64,000 nt of DNA from Henningerozyma blattae CBS 6284 (GCF_000315915.1 NC_020186.1:868001-932000); one strand, 5' to 3'. Positions 1 to 10,683 are shown, counted from the stretch's first letter. The notes: generated by a model from the letters alone, not told the origin. A program made the numbers and translations.

Positions 1-401
1 CTGGATTTTTTGGACGTTTTCTAACAAAAAAACTGTTGGTTAACTAAGGTTTGTTGAATTATTTATTTAAAGTAACACTCCACTTTGAGGTATTTGTCTA
101 ATAGTCATCTTATTTTAGCTCAGCTCATCTCATACCCAGTCTACTGCGAGTATTGAAGGCTTTTTTTTATTTTATTTTTCCATTGTTTGATATCTAATTT
201 AATCATAGTCTTCAATTTACATTTACCTTTGTGCTGACACTATTGTTTCTACTGACAACTGTTTTAGACAAATCCTTTTTTTAAACACACATTTTCTGCT
301 ATTATAAGCCTATTCCTCTTCTAGTTTGACTTTTCAAAGAAAAATTATATAGATCTACAGTCACACTCACTTCATTTTACTACAATCACATATAATACGC
401 T
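1..401. other. Gene-free 5' flank of ENV9
   Basis: This stretch is AT-rich and holds no open frame that looks real. It includes the promoter of the ENV9 gene that starts at 402. I see no RNA gene, repeat or clear binding site in it. Confidence 0.6.
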
Positions 402-1400
402 ATGGTAAGATTCGACCCTGATACACTGCCGTATTATAACCCAGAGTTTGAAAGAAAAGTGGCCATTGTCACGGGTGGTAATAGTGGAATTGGATGGTAT
501 ACCGTCTTACATTTATATATGCATGGGTTTACCGTATATATATTTGGTAGAAACTCTAATCGAGTTAATAAAGCCACAAATGAAATAACTACTGAAGCTA
601 AGAGAAGATATATTAGTTTGAACGCTAAAATAAAGAAAGATGGTACACCTAACATAGAAAATAGATATATGGGTAATATCAATTATATTCATGCAGATTT
701 GGCTGATTTGAAATCAGTAGAACATGCATGTAAGAAATTTATTAAATTGGAACATCAATTAGATGTATTAATAAATAATGCTGCAGTAATGGCTCTACCA
801 TATGAAATTACTAAGGATGGGTTTGAATTACAAATGCAAACAGATTATATATCACATTTTCTACTGACTATGAGGTTATTGCCTCTTTTAAAAAGAACAA
901 ACGGTAGATTAATCAATTTATCATCTCTGGGTCATATCCTAGAATTATGGTATTGGCCGATGAATCAAACATGGAATTTTAAACCTAATATGATCTTTAC
1001 TTGGTTCCGGTACGCTATGGCGAAGACTGCTTTGATTCAGTTCACTAAGATGATTTCTATTAAAAACCCGGATATCTTATGTCTCTCGATTCACCCTGGT
1101 TTAATGATGAACACAAATCTATTTAGTTATTGGACAAGATTACCCATTGTAGGGATATTCTTTTGGGCACTTTTCCAAATAGTTTCATATTTCTTTGGAG
1201 TCTCTAATGAAGAAGGTTCTCTAGCAACGATACGTTGTGCCTTATCTGAAGATTTATGTTATGAATCAGATAATGGGAAATATTTTTCAACAGGCGGTGT
1301 GGAATCAAGACCAAGTTATGTGGCAAATAACCTTGATGATGCAGCTTCCACATGGATTTGGACTATTCATCAACTAAGAGATAGAGGGTTTGAAATATGA
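402..1400 (+). CDS. ENV9: ENV9-like short-chain dehydrogenase/reductase
   Basis: A 332-residue NAD(P)-dependent oxidoreductase of the short-chain dehydrogenase family. The dinucleotide-binding motif TGGNSGIG lies at residues 24-31, the NNAA motif at 125-128, the catalytic serine at about 174-175, and the YxxxK pair at Y204/K208. A hydrophobic stretch near residues 245-266 fits the membrane or lipid-droplet association known for yeast Env9. The protein matches S. cerevisiae Env9 (YOR246C, 330 residues) along its whole length as I recall it, including the C-terminal [13 protein letters not shown]. The ATG at 402 gives the family's usual start. Its substrate is not established. In S. cerevisiae the next genes inward are DGA1 and ESA1; here the next gene is CDC60, so several genes were lost from this track. 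Confidence 0.93.
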   Translation: MVRFDPDTLPYYNPEFERKVAIVTGGNSGIGWYTVLHLYMHGFTVYIFGRNSNRVNKATNEITTEAKRRYISLNAKIKKDGTPNIENRYMGNINYIHADLADLKSVEHACKKFIKLEHQLDVLINNAAVMALPYEITKDGFELQMQTDYISHFLLTMRLLPLLKRTNGRLINLSSLGHILELWYWPMNQTWNFKPNMIFTWFRYAMAKTALIQFTKMISIKNPDILCLSIHPGLMMNTNLFSYWTRLPIVGIFFWALFQIVSYFFGVSNEEGSLATIRCALSEDLCYESDNGKYFSTGGVESRPSYVANNLDDAASTWIWTIHQLRDRGFEI

Positions 1401-1650
1401 CAAATCAAACAAAAAACATAAAGACTCTTTGAGTTTGCAATCGTAGAAGATATCGCCAACCTACCAGAATACTATCTTCTCTTTTGCTCTTCATATATAT
1501 TACATTGGAACATTCCCGTTAAGCCATAATCTCTATCATTTAACGTTACTCCTCATCTACATATAATATACCATTTATAGATTATTCTGCACCTCTAGTT
1601 TTCGTATTTTTTTTAAACTCTTTGATTTTTTAAATTAACGCTCTTTTTTT

Positions 1651-1686
1651 CAAGTTCTTTTCAAGTTCTTTACAAGTTCTTTTCAA
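1651..1686. repeat. Tandem CAAGTTCTTTT repeat
   Basis: About three to four imperfect copies of the 11-base unit CAAGTTCTTTT run head to tail in the gap before CDC60. It is a short, probably slippage-derived repeat. No function can be assigned from sequence. Confidence 0.8.
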
Positions 1687-1855
1687 GAATGTCCAATATA
1701 AACCTAGTTTATTTTCCAAATAGGAAGTAACCTCTACCATTGTTTGATAAGCTAATTCTGATTCAAATATGTAATTATCGCATATATGATTCTAATAAAG
1801 TTAATTAATTCTAGTATATAATCGTTTTCCTCTTTAATGATTATGTAAAAAAATT

Positions 1856-1867
1856 GCCGGTAGCGGC
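1856..1867. promoter_or_regulatory. Leu3-like site upstream of CDC60
   Basis: The sequence GCCGGTAGCGGC differs by one base from the Leu3 core CCGGNNCCGG. It lies about 240 bases upstream of the CDC60 ATG and stands out as G+C-rich in an AT-rich promoter. Leu3 controls leucine biosynthesis genes in yeast. A role in a leucyl-tRNA synthetase promoter is only inference. Confidence 0.3.
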
Positions 1868-2098
1868 TTCAGATTTTATCACGAAACACGAAATAAAGCC
1901 GTTTTGGTCAAATTTTTTTAATGACTGAATGCAATTGCAACCTGAAAAATTATTCAATATACATTTAGAGATTTTAACGATGATTATATATATATATATA
2001 TGTTTATCACAAATCAATAAGGCATTCTTAATTTTAGGAACCCTATTGAAAAATCTATAAGTCAGTTGACTATCTCCCACCACTCTTCAATTCCAATC

Positions 2099-5000
2099 AT
2101 GTCTGCTGCTACTGAAGCTAAAGGTATGGTTCTCGAGAACACTGCTCGTAGAGATGCCTTAATTGCCATTGAAAAAAAATACCAAAAACTTTGGGCTGAA
2201 GAACACCAATTTGAGATCGATGCCCCAAGTATTGATGATGAACCAGTCACTATCGATTCTGAAGAGTTGCAAAAGAAATATCCAAAATTCATGTCTACTA
2301 TGGCTTACCCATATATGAATGGTGTTTTACACGCTGGTCATTGTTTTACTTTATCCAAAGTCGAGTTTTCTATCGGTTTTGAAAGAATGAATGGTAAGAG
2401 AGCTTTATTCCCATTAGGGTTCCATTGTACTGGTATGCCAATTTTAGCTTGTGCTGATAAATTGAAAAGAGAAGCTGAATTATTCGGTACTGATTTCTTA
2501 AATGTCCCAGTTGAAGATGAAGATGAGGAACAAGCTGCTGCCGCTAAGGCTTCAGAAGAAGCTGCTAAACAAGGTAGTGAAGATGTCACCAAATTTAAGG
2601 CTAAGAAGTCTAAGGCTCAAGCTAAGAAAGGCCGTGGGAAATATCAATTTGAAATTATGATGCAATTAGGTATCAAGAGAGAAGATGTCATCAAATTTGC
2701 TGATGCTCAATATTGGTTAACTTATTTCCCACCTTTATGTCAAGAAGATTGTTCTGCAATTGGTTCCCGTATCGATTGGAGACGTTCATTTATTACTACT
2801 GATGCTAATCCATACTATGATTCCTTTGTTAGATGGCAAATGAATAAATTAAAGAAAGCCGGTAAAATTAAATTTGGTGAACGTCATACTATATATTCAG
2901 AAAAGGATGGTCAGCCATGTATGGATCACGATAGACAATCTGGTGAAGGTGTTGGTCCACAAGAATATGTAGGTATTAAGATTTTAGCTACTGAACTTGC
3001 TCCAGAAGCTGAAAAGATCATCTCTGCTTGTTCTGACTTGGACAAATCTAAAAAATTATATTTCATTGCTGCCAGTTTAAGACCAGAAACTATGTACGGT
3101 CAAACTTGTTGTTTTGTATCTCCAAAAATTGAATACGGTATCTTTGATGCTGGTGACAGTTATTACATTACTACCGAACGTGCTTTTAAAAACATGTCAT
3201 ATCAAAAGATAAGTCCAAAGAGAGGTTATTACAAACCTGTTTTAACTGTTAATGGTAAAGCTTTCATCGGTACTAAGATTGAAGCGCCATTATCTGCCTT
3301 TAAAACTACTAGAATTTTGCCAATGGAATCTGTTATTGCCACAAAGGGTACTGGTGTTGTCACTTGTGTTCCATCTAATTCTCCAGATGATTACATGACC
3401 ACCAAGGATTTATTGAATAAACCAGAATTTTATGGTATTGATAAATCTTGGGTTATCGAAGACATCTTACCAATTATTCACACTGAAAAGTATGGTGATT
3501 TAACTGCTGAAGCTGTCTGTAAAGAATTAAAGATTCAATCTCCGAGAGATAAGAGTGCTTTACTTGAAGCCAAGAAATTAGGTTACAAGGAAGATTTCTA
3601 CAACGGTACTATGATTTACGGTAAATACAAGGGTAAGACTGTCGAAGAAGCCAAGAACTTGACTAAAGCTGATATGTTATCTGCCAATCAATTATTTATC
3701 TATAATGAACCTGAATCTCCAGTTATTTCACGTTCTGGTGATGACTGTATTGTTTCCTTAGAAGATCAATGGTATATTGATTATGGTGAAAAAGCTTGGA
3801 GAGCTCAAGCTGAAGAATGTCTAACTGGTATTCAAACTTTTGCCCCAGAAGTTAAAAACGCTTTTGAAGGTGTCTTAGATTGGTTGAAAAACTGGGCTGT
3901 CTCTAGAACATACGGTTTGGGTACTCGTTTACCTTGGGATGAAAAATATTTGGTAGAATCTTTATCTGATTCCACTATTTATCATTCTTTCTTCACTATT
4001 TCTCATTTATTATTTAAAGATTATGCTGGTAAAGAACTTGGTCCATTAGGTATCAAGCCAGAACAAATGACTGATGATGTTTATGATTATATTTTCCAAC
4101 ATACTGAAGAAATTAAATCAGACATTCCGTTAAGAAATTTACAAATTTTAAGAAGAGAATTCGAATATTTCTATCCATTAGATGTTTCTATTTCTGGTAA
4201 GGATTTAATTCCAAACCATTTAACTTTCTTCATTTATATCCATGTTGCTTTATTCCCAAAGAAATTCTGGCCAAAGGGTATTAGAGCTAATGGTCATTTA
4301 ATGTTGAATAATGCAAAGATGTCTAAATCTACTGGTAACTTTATGACTTTGGCACAAATCGTTGAAAAATATGGTGCTGATGCTTCTCGTATTGCTTTAG
4401 CCGATGCTGGTGATACTATTGAAGATGCAAACTTCGATGAATCCAATGCTAATGCTGCCATTTTAAGATTGTTTAACTTAAAGGAATGGGCTGAAGAAAT
4501 GGTCAAGAATTCTTCTGAATTAAGAACTGGTCCAATGGATAACTTCTTTGATGTTGCTTATGAAAATGAAATGAATCAACTAATTGAATTAAGTTACAAA
4601 TATTACGGTTTGACTCATTACAAGACTGCTTTGAAATACGGTTTATTTGACTTCCAAACTGCTAGAGACTATTACCGTGAATCTTGTGGTGTTATGCATA
4701 AGGATTTGGTTTTCCGTTACATTGAAGCTCAAACTTTATTATTAGCTCCAATTGCCCCACATTTTGCTGATTATATTTACCGTGAATTATTGGGTAAGAA
4801 AACTTCTGTTCAAAACGCTAAATTCCCACGTGCCAATAAACCAGTTGATAAGAATGTTATTGATGCTGTGGAATATGTAAGAAATGTCCAAAGAGCTATT
4901 AGAGAAGCTGAAGGTCAAGCTTTAAAGAAAAAGAAGGGTAAGACTTCTGATGTTGATCAATCAAAACCAGTTAAATTAACTTTATTAGTTGCTGAATCTT

Positions 5001-5407
5001 TCCCAGAATGGCAAGAAGGTTGTTTGGAAGTTGTTCGTGAAATGTTTGCCAACCAAACTTTAGATGACAACAAGAAGATTAAGGAAAAAATCAATCCAAA
5101 GGAAATGAAGCGTGCTATGCCATTTATTTCTTTGTTGAAACAACGTTTAACTACCCAATCACCAGAAGAAGTCTTTGATAGAGAATTAAGCTTCAATGAA
5201 ATTGATACTATTAAAGCTACTAAGGAAAACTTAAGAAAAGCTGCACAATTATTAAAGATTGAAGAATTTAAAGTTTTATCTTTCCCACATGGTTCAAAGA
5301 ATGGTAAGGATATATTTACTGGTGAAGAAGAACCTTTACCAAATACCGCTAAAATTTTGGAAAATGCTATTCCAGGTGCCCCTGGTGTTGTTGTTCAAAA
5401 CATTTAA
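2099..5407 (+). CDS. CDC60: Cytosolic leucyl-tRNA synthetase
   Basis: This class I aminoacyl-tRNA synthetase charges cytosolic tRNA-Leu. It has 1102 residues; S. cerevisiae Cdc60 has about 1090. The HIGH-type motif reads HAGH at residues 78-81, and the KMSKS motif is intact at 740-744. Between them lies the large CP1 editing domain, with its conserved TGTGVVTCVPSNSPDDY segment. The C-terminal part is lysine-rich and ends GAPGVVVQNI, as in the yeast enzyme. I chose the ATG at 2099; the frame stays open to a TTG at 2066, but that is not a start in yeast. An ATG at 2126 is a less likely alternative. It is transcribed convergently with PET20. Confidence 0.98.
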   Translation: MSAATEAKGMVLENTARRDALIAIEKKYQKLWAEEHQFEIDAPSIDDEPVTIDSEELQKKYPKFMSTMAYPYMNGVLHAGHCFTLSKVEFSIGFERMNGKRALFPLGFHCTGMPILACADKLKREAELFGTDFLNVPVEDEDEEQAAAAKASEEAAKQGSEDVTKFKAKKSKAQAKKGRGKYQFEIMMQLGIKREDVIKFADAQYWLTYFPPLCQEDCSAIGSRIDWRRSFITTDANPYYDSFVRWQMNKLKKAGKIKFGERHTIYSEKDGQPCMDHDRQSGEGVGPQEYVGIKILATELAPEAEKIISACSDLDKSKKLYFIAASLRPETMYGQTCCFVSPKIEYGIFDAGDSYYITTERAFKNMSYQKISPKRGYYKPVLTVNGKAFIGTKIEAPLSAFKTTRILPMESVIATKGTGVVTCVPSNSPDDYMTTKDLLNKPEFYGIDKSWVIEDILPIIHTEKYGDLTAEAVCKELKIQSPRDKSALLEAKKLGYKEDFYNGTMIYGKYKGKTVEEAKNLTKADMLSANQLFIYNEPESPVISRSGDDCIVSLEDQWYIDYGEKAWRAQAEECLTGIQTFAPEVKNAFEGVLDWLKNWAVSRTYGLGTRLPWDEKYLVESLSDSTIYHSFFTISHLLFKDYAGKELGPLGIKPEQMTDDVYDYIFQHTEEIKSDIPLRNLQILRREFEYFYPLDVSISGKDLIPNHLTFFIYIHVALFPKKFWPKGIRANGHLMLNNAKMSKSTGNFMTLAQIVEKYGADASRIALADAGDTIEDANFDESNANAAILRLFNLKEWAEEMVKNSSELRTGPMDNFFDVAYENEMNQLIELSYKYYGLTHYKTALKYGLFDFQTARDYYRESCGVMHKDLVFRYIEAQTLLLAPIAPHFADYIYRELLGKKTSVQNAKFPRANKPVDKNVIDAVEYVRNVQRAIREAEGQALKKKKGKTSDVDQSKPVKLTLLVAESFPEWQEGCLEVVREMFANQTLDDNKKIKEKINPKEMKRAMPFISLLKQRLTTQSPEEVFDRELSFNEIDTIKATKENLRKAAQLLKIEEFKVLSFPHGSKNGKDIFTGEEEPLPNTAKILENAIPGAPGVVVQNI

Positions 5408-5860
5408 ACTTGAATGTAAAAAAAAAAAATTGAAGAGTAACGTTAACGATCATTTGTTTTCTCCTTTTTTTTTTATTTACTAGTGTAAATTATGATATTT
5501 ATAATACATACTACTACTATATAGACCCAAAAAGTAAAAAAAATATACTATTGTAAAGTTATTAAATAAAAAATATCTTACATAGATATCAATAAATAAA
5601 AATTTTATTTAGGCATTTAAATAATGAAATAATGAGAGTTTGTATCATGATAAGAGAAGAATGTATTGATGAAAAAAAAATGAAAAAAAAAAAATGAAGG
5701 ATAAAATCTGTTAATAAATGTATGTATATGCAACAAAAAAATAAGTGAGAATAAAATGAAAAACAATGAAGGAAAAATAAAACGTAACAATAAAAAAACT
5801 TAAAGTTCAAATTGGTAATCAGTTTGTACCGTTATGAAATTGATGGATATTAGTATGAAG
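5408..5860. other. Gene-free stretch between convergent CDC60 and PET20
   Basis: A very AT-rich spacer with A- and T-runs and TATATA-like elements, as expected for two facing 3' ends. A weak low-complexity frame on the minus strand (F/I-rich) has no sign of being a gene. Confidence 0.6.
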
Positions 5861-6835
5861 TTATGATTCCAATTTTTTTTTCTTTTGTAATAAAGTTACT
5901 ATGGGTCTCTTTCTACCCTTTTTTGGATTCACAGAATCATTAATTTTAGAATTGATTAAATTTTGAGATATTTTTTTCAAAAGAGTATCTTCATCATCTA
6001 TATCATTTGAAAATTGATTCTTGGATAATTTTATCATTTGTGGAGACTGTAAAGGCTTTAATTTCTTTAAAACTTCAATCGGTATGGAATCCCATTCTGA
6101 GTAAACTTCTAAACCAGCAGCAGAAGACATCCAAGGAAAAATTTCACTTAAGGATTGTAATTGCATTGCAAATTCATATAAAGTACTAGAACCGTTAGGT
6201 GAACTATATGGATCATAAATGTTTGTTGGATCGTTTAAAGCTTTGAAATCTATCGAAAGTGGTCTATAGCCTGAATACAAGACATTTGTCATTACATCTC
6301 TTTGTTTCAAATTTTTCAAAGTAGGTACTTTTGGTAACCAAGAATAATCGATTGGTTTTATCTTTTGGACATTTGGATTTTTAATCTTTGGAATATTATT
6401 AGTAGAAGATGTTTTCAAAATATTAGAATGAGATAATATCTGTGAATCTTGAATAGTATTAGTAGGAATATTAGTGGTTGTTGGGCTTGTTTGTTGTGGT
6501 ATGGTATCATTAGAAATGGTATTGTTAACATTAATTTGTTCGGAAAACGTAGACGAATCTGTAGAGGCTAGTTCATTGATATTTGGTAAAGTTGAAGTAG
6601 TAGTATCATTGTTACCAACTACAACTTCATTGGTATTTGAAGTATTATTATAACTTGCATTTTTCAATTTTCTTTTGGATTGTTTTATAGTAGATTTCTC
6701 TACAACCGATCTAGTATTTAAATAATTAAAGGAAGATTCATTTCTTAATTGAATAAGATTGGATTTGAATCTAGATACTCTTGACGGTTGATAAAAATTT
6801 TTGGTATTACTCAGTAGGCAACGATTTTTCCACAT
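5861..6835 (-). CDS. PET20: PET20-like mitochondrial protein
   Basis: A 324-residue protein that I assign to PET20 (YPL159C) mainly from position. In S. cerevisiae PET20 lies between CDC60 and AIM44 in the same orientation, as here. The N-terminus (MWKNRCLLSNTKNF) is rich in R, K and S and lacks early acidic residues, as in a mitochondrial targeting sequence. Residues about 85-150 are S/T/N-rich low complexity. The more conserved part is the C-terminal half, with PKVPTLKNLKQRDVMTNVLY and a basic tail. Pet20 is needed for respiratory growth and mitochondrial genome stability, but its molecular role is not known. At 324 residues it is longer than the yeast protein (about 250). Confidence 0.78.
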   Translation of the reverse strand: MWKNRCLLSNTKNFYQPSRVSRFKSNLIQLRNESSFNYLNTRSVVEKSTIKQSKRKLKNASYNNTSNTNEVVVGNNDTTTSTLPNINELASTDSSTFSEQINVNNTISNDTIPQQTSPTTTNIPTNTIQDSQILSHSNILKTSSTNNIPKIKNPNVQKIKPIDYSWLPKVPTLKNLKQRDVMTNVLYSGYRPLSIDFKALNDPTNIYDPYSSPNGSSTLYEFAMQLQSLSEIFPWMSSAAGLEVYSEWDSIPIEVLKKLKPLQSPQMIKLSKNQFSNDIDDEDTLLKKISQNLINSKINDSVNPKKGRKRPIVTLLQKKKKLES

Positions 6836-7383
6836 GTTTGTTTGTTATATTTCAGATATAATAGATGTTGTTTCTAGTTTTTAAAAAAAATAAAATAAAG
6901 ATCACTATCAATATATCGTTTTTAATAATATAGTATCCTTGGTCCTTTTACTTTTCAATACAGAATAAAGCAGTATTGCTCGAAGATGGATAAATATATG
7001 AAAATCTTTTAATAACAAGTTCTTTTTTTTCTCTTTTTCCATTATCATAAGATAACCTTGGTTAGTAAACTCCGTTTGGTTTATTTGTTGGCATATCTCG
7101 TGCACAAATTGACTTCCGATTTGAGAAATAGAAATTGGCTTAGAAATTATGAAATTCTGACAAATCAATTATGTCACGTGGAACGGTGTGCCAGTAATTT
7201 TGGCGTCACAAAAAATTTATAAAGTTGAGGATATAAAAAAGTATACACAAATATATATGTATAAATAATGGTACAGATATGCCAGGTTGTAATATGTATA
7301 TAATGCATGTATGTAGTGAATGTCTTGGGTTTTTGTATTAATTTGTTTTGTTTTTGTTTTTAAAAAAGTCTGGAGAAAGATGA
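6836..7383. other. Gene-free PET20 upstream region
   Basis: This stretch is upstream of PET20 and downstream of AIM44. It contains one GTCACGTG at 7173-7180, a Cbf1/E-box type site. A minus-strand frame near 6908-7168 is lysine- and isoleucine-rich, has no recognisable features, and is probably chance. Confidence 0.55.
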
Positions 7384-10065
7384 TTACACTTTAATACCGA
7401 CAGGTAATGTAAGAGATCTTTGGACTGATGTTGAAGATGGTAAAGAGAATACACTTGTATTATTCCCATTTTCCTTGGAATAGAATGGAGTTTGGAAAGT
7501 TATGACTGAAGCTTTGTTTTTCAAAGACCCGGACTTGCTGAAATTATCATAGTTTTGGTAAGAGAACATTTGCGAATTTGAAATCTTTGGGGTTTGTTTC
7601 TTTTGCAATTTTTCCTCATCAGTTTCTTCCACATCTTCTAATTCACTTGGCATAGAGGATTGTGGTGATTCGTTATTATCGAATAATTGAGACGAACTAT
7701 ATTCAGTTTCATTTTCTGTTAAAAAGTTGTCTATAGCTTGTAAATACGAAATTTTACCAGTTTCTTGATATTTACTCAATTGTAATCTAATCTTGATGCG
7801 TTGAGCAATTACGTTTCTCAAATATTGACCATACATTTCTCTTAGTTTAATTTTTTCCTCTTCGGTATATTGAGGAGCTTCTTCTTCTTCTTCCTCTTCT
7901 TCTTCAGTCTCTGTATCAACTTCTTGAGCTTTTTCTTCATGTAAATAATCATTTGAACTTGTAATAGAATGGAAATCATCATCTTTTGCAACTTCCTTTG
8001 TATATTCGTTTGCATCAATGAATTCAGATTCATTTGAAATAAAACTTTCAACATCATCTTTATTGTTTTTATTAATTGATTTGGAATGGTCAAATTGTTG
8101 CATGATATTTGTATCAATAATATATTCATCATTACCATTTTCTAATTCACTTTCTTCTGCAATGCTAGTTTCATTTTTATAATTATAATTGTTCAACTCA
8201 TCATCATCTTCATTTAATTCTTCAGTAATAGAGAATCTAGAAATAGTTAATGGAATAACTTTATTTTTAACTACAATAGAAGGTTGTCTTGCAATTATAG
8301 AAGGTTGTCTTACGATAGAATTCAAAGCAATAGAAGGAGAAGATCTAACAAGATTGGATTGTTTTGGAGTAGAAGTAATACTATTATTTCTTGTTAAGGC
8401 TTCATTAGAAACAAAATTTGAATTTGAATGACTAGTACTTCTAATTGAAGTATGAGTATTTGTTCTAATGGAATTATGGTTTTTAATATTTGTAGAATCA
8501 GTTAAAGTAGATGCAGCTCTTCTAATGGAGGAATTTGTACGTCTTAATGAAGATGCAGTTATTTTTTTAGAATTTGTAGGTTGTTTTGTAACAATTTCAT
8601 TGGGTACTTCGAAAGGTGTCAATTCAGGTGATGAAGATATAGTTGATATAGAAGAGACTGAAGTTTGCATTGATTTATCAATTGTCATTGGAGTGATATC
8701 ATTTGATTCAATAACATTTTCCAAAGATTTTTGAGAAATAGATTTTTGTAAATTTGTAACGTAATTTTGAGTTCTTTTCAAATGAGACGTGGTTGGTTTC
8801 TTTAAAGATAATGATAATTTTTTGGAGTTATGATTTAAAGAAGCAGATCTTCTTGAAGAATTAATTAAATTTGATTTCGAATTCTTACCATGTAAATTCG
8901 ATTTAGAGTTATGTTTAGATCTTCTATTGAAATTGAATGCCATACCAATAGCTTTTAATAATTTTTTCAATTTAATACCTAATAATGAAAAATAATATAA
9001 TAACCCGCCTTTACATTTAATAGCATTTGATCTCTTTAAAGAAGATTTGGAGCTTTTCTTATTTGGATGAGGCTTTGGTTGGTTGTGATTACGATGACGA
9101 CTTTGGTTTTTCGTTGAGAAAATCGAAGATGCAGATGATGAAAGATGCATAGAACTTACACTTTCAATAGTGGGGACTCTTTCTAAATTGGGTGATTTGG
9201 AATCCTTTATATGAGAAATAAATGAATTTCTATTGGAAAGTGAAGAATTTTTATTGGGAATAGATCCCATTTCTTTAGTATATTTATATTTGGAAGTCTT
9301 TCTTGTAGTTGAAGTAGATGAAGTATTCTTATGAGTGTATTTGGATTTGGACTTCGGGTTATGGTTATGGTTAGATCTGGATTTTAATTGTGTAATTGTA
9401 TCTTTAGATACTTCATTAGGGATTATTTTGGAGTGCGAATCTTGTATAGATGAACTTGTAGAGATGATACGATAAGATATATTGTCGGCAGTAGGGATAG
9501 AGAATGTCGAGTTATGTTTGGAAGACTCAGGGATAGCATCATTTTTCGATGGAGCAAGCGTTGTTGGATACCCATTGGAATGTTTATTTTGCATAGAAGT
9601 AGTGGATCTTGTAGAGTATTTGACAATGCTATTTGTCATTGTATTTTCCTTTTTCAAATAATTTGTTGTATTATCTGAAATATTGGCAAATGAATAATAC
9701 CCATTGGAAGAATTAAACCCGGAAGAAGTTGAGGTAGCGATATTTGTATTTGTATTTGTATTTGTTGTGGTTGGATTGGAATAATCTGATAAGATTTGTG
9801 AATGTGAATCGAAATCATCGATTTCTTCATTAATATCGGATTGGTTTACTTTCCAAGACATGGAACTGGAAGAATGAGGCTGTTTTGAAGGCGAATTGTG
9901 TTTAGAGGAAAGAGAATCGTTCAACAAATAATGATTATTCAATTGGCATTCTTCTAATGAGGCATTTGGTAAAGTTTCTTTGGATGGGAATTTAAAGTCC
10001 ATCTGTGAACCGTTGAATGAATTGGTTTTTGTTCTAGTTGGTACACGAATGATATTTTGTGTCAT
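7384..10065 (-). CDS. AIM44: Bud-neck protein Aim44/Gps1
   Basis: An 893-residue, largely disordered S/N/T-rich protein. In S. cerevisiae Aim44 (Gps1) acts at the bud neck during cytokinesis and maintains Rho1/Cdc42 polarity control after septation. Several conserved blocks match my memory of that protein: RTKTNSF and MDFKFPS at the N-terminus, NGYYSFANISDNTT, KCKGGLLYYFSLLGIK mid-protein, SLRRTNSSIRRAAS, and the C-terminal RSLTLPVGIKV. A glutamate run lies just before a helical segment (YTEEEKIKLREMYGQYLRNVIAQRI in outline). The yeast protein is about 758 residues, so this one is longer through low-complexity insertions. Gene order (PET20 - AIM44 - PRM4) agrees. Confidence 0.95.
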   Translation of the reverse strand: MTQNIIRVPTRTKTNSFNGSQMDFKFPSKETLPNASLEECQLNNHYLLNDSLSSKHNSPSKQPHSSSSMSWKVNQSDINEEIDDFDSHSQILSDYSNPTTTNTNTNTNIATSTSSGFNSSNGYYSFANISDNTTNYLKKENTMTNSIVKYSTRSTTSMQNKHSNGYPTTLAPSKNDAIPESSKHNSTFSIPTADNISYRIISTSSSIQDSHSKIIPNEVSKDTITQLKSRSNHNHNPKSKSKYTHKNTSSTSTTRKTSKYKYTKEMGSIPNKNSSLSNRNSFISHIKDSKSPNLERVPTIESVSSMHLSSSASSIFSTKNQSRHRNHNQPKPHPNKKSSKSSLKRSNAIKCKGGLLYYFSLLGIKLKKLLKAIGMAFNFNRRSKHNSKSNLHGKNSKSNLINSSRRSASLNHNSKKLSLSLKKPTTSHLKRTQNYVTNLQKSISQKSLENVIESNDITPMTIDKSMQTSVSSISTISSSPELTPFEVPNEIVTKQPTNSKKITASSLRRTNSSIRRAASTLTDSTNIKNHNSIRTNTHTSIRSTSHSNSNFVSNEALTRNNSITSTPKQSNLVRSSPSIALNSIVRQPSIIARQPSIVVKNKVIPLTISRFSITEELNEDDDELNNYNYKNETSIAEESELENGNDEYIIDTNIMQQFDHSKSINKNNKDDVESFISNESEFIDANEYTKEVAKDDDFHSITSSNDYLHEEKAQEVDTETEEEEEEEEEAPQYTEEEKIKLREMYGQYLRNVIAQRIKIRLQLSKYQETGKISYLQAIDNFLTENETEYSSSQLFDNNESPQSSMPSELEDVEETDEEKLQKKQTPKISNSQMFSYQNYDNFSKSGSLKNKASVITFQTPFYSKENGNNTSVFSLPSSTSVQRSLTLPVGIKV

Positions 10066-10495
10066 ACAGAGATTGGCAGGGGGTATTAATTATAATTGTA
10101 AAATATATTTTTAAATGTTAGATTATATTATATGATATTCTTTAGTATGCATTTAGCATACAATTGGTTTATAGCATACAATAATCTCTTCTTATATACT
10201 GTCATTGTTGAGAATGTGTGACAGTAATTGGCATGGCTGGCGGCATTGCTGGTTTTTCCCCGAAACGGAAATGCTGGTTGGAATTGCAAAAAACGGAAAA
10301 AGGAAAAAAAAAAAAAGGCATCATATGAAAAAGCTGTGAATATTCTATTTACAATGATTTGTCAAAATACTATAAAAAATACAAATAAACAAACCAGAGA
10401 GCCAGAAATCAATGCCTAAGGGGGTACCGTTGGAGATTCCCCAATGAGGAGGTCTAATTGAAAAATTGTGGGCAGGAAAAACTTGACCAAGATAT

Positions 10496-10570
10496 TTACC
10501 TGATTTGGAAAATATATCAGCATATCACGTGCAGAAATGTTTTTCCGAAATGTTGTTACCTGATTTGGAA
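10496..10570. repeat. 15-base direct repeat TTACCTGATTTGGAA
   Basis: Two identical copies of TTACCTGATTTGGAA sit at 10496-10510 and 10556-10570, exactly 60 bases apart. The segment between them contains ATCACGTG and TTTCCGAAA. Both copies lie about 500-570 bases upstream of AIM44. Their origin is unknown. Confidence 0.85.
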
Positions 10571-10683
10571 GTTTAATTGTTCCGGAGTTTTGTTTCTTTT
10601 ATTGTCTTTTTTTAATATTTATCCCGGGCAAAAAAAGAAACGAATTTTGGTTCAATTTTCATTTTCTCGGTTTGTCTGGTTTT

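Larger units (their letters stand above)
1401..2098. other. Gene-free stretch between ENV9 and CDC60
   Basis: This is the 3' flank of ENV9 and the promoter of CDC60. It holds the CAAGTTCTTTT repeats at 1651-1686, a Leu3-like site at 1856-1867, and a short (TA)n run near 1985-2001. No gene is seen. The ancestral neighbours of ENV9 (DGA1, ESA1, PUS7, SSP2) have left no recognisable remnant. Confidence 0.6.

Noticed and set aside
2066..2098. N-terminal extension of CDC60 from 2066
   Set aside because: The codon at 2066 is TTG, not used as a start in yeast nuclear genes; the ATG at 2099 fits the known N-terminus.
5589..5810. Minus-strand frame of 73 codons, rich in F, I and Y
   Set aside because: Translation of AT-rich spacer between two 3' ends; low complexity, no features.
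6908..7168. Minus-strand frame of 86 codons between PET20 and AIM44
   Set aside because: Length expected by chance in AT-rich DNA; no domain, signal or known syntenic gene.
7842..8138. Minus-strand 98-codon frame inside AIM44
   Set aside because: It reads AIM44's acidic and asparagine-rich repeats in a shifted frame, giving poly-lysine/isoleucine.
10520..10555. ATCACGTG followed by TTTTTCCGAAATG, another CDEI/CDEIII lookalike
   Set aside because: Only about a dozen bases separate them, with no AT-rich CDEII of 80 bases or more.
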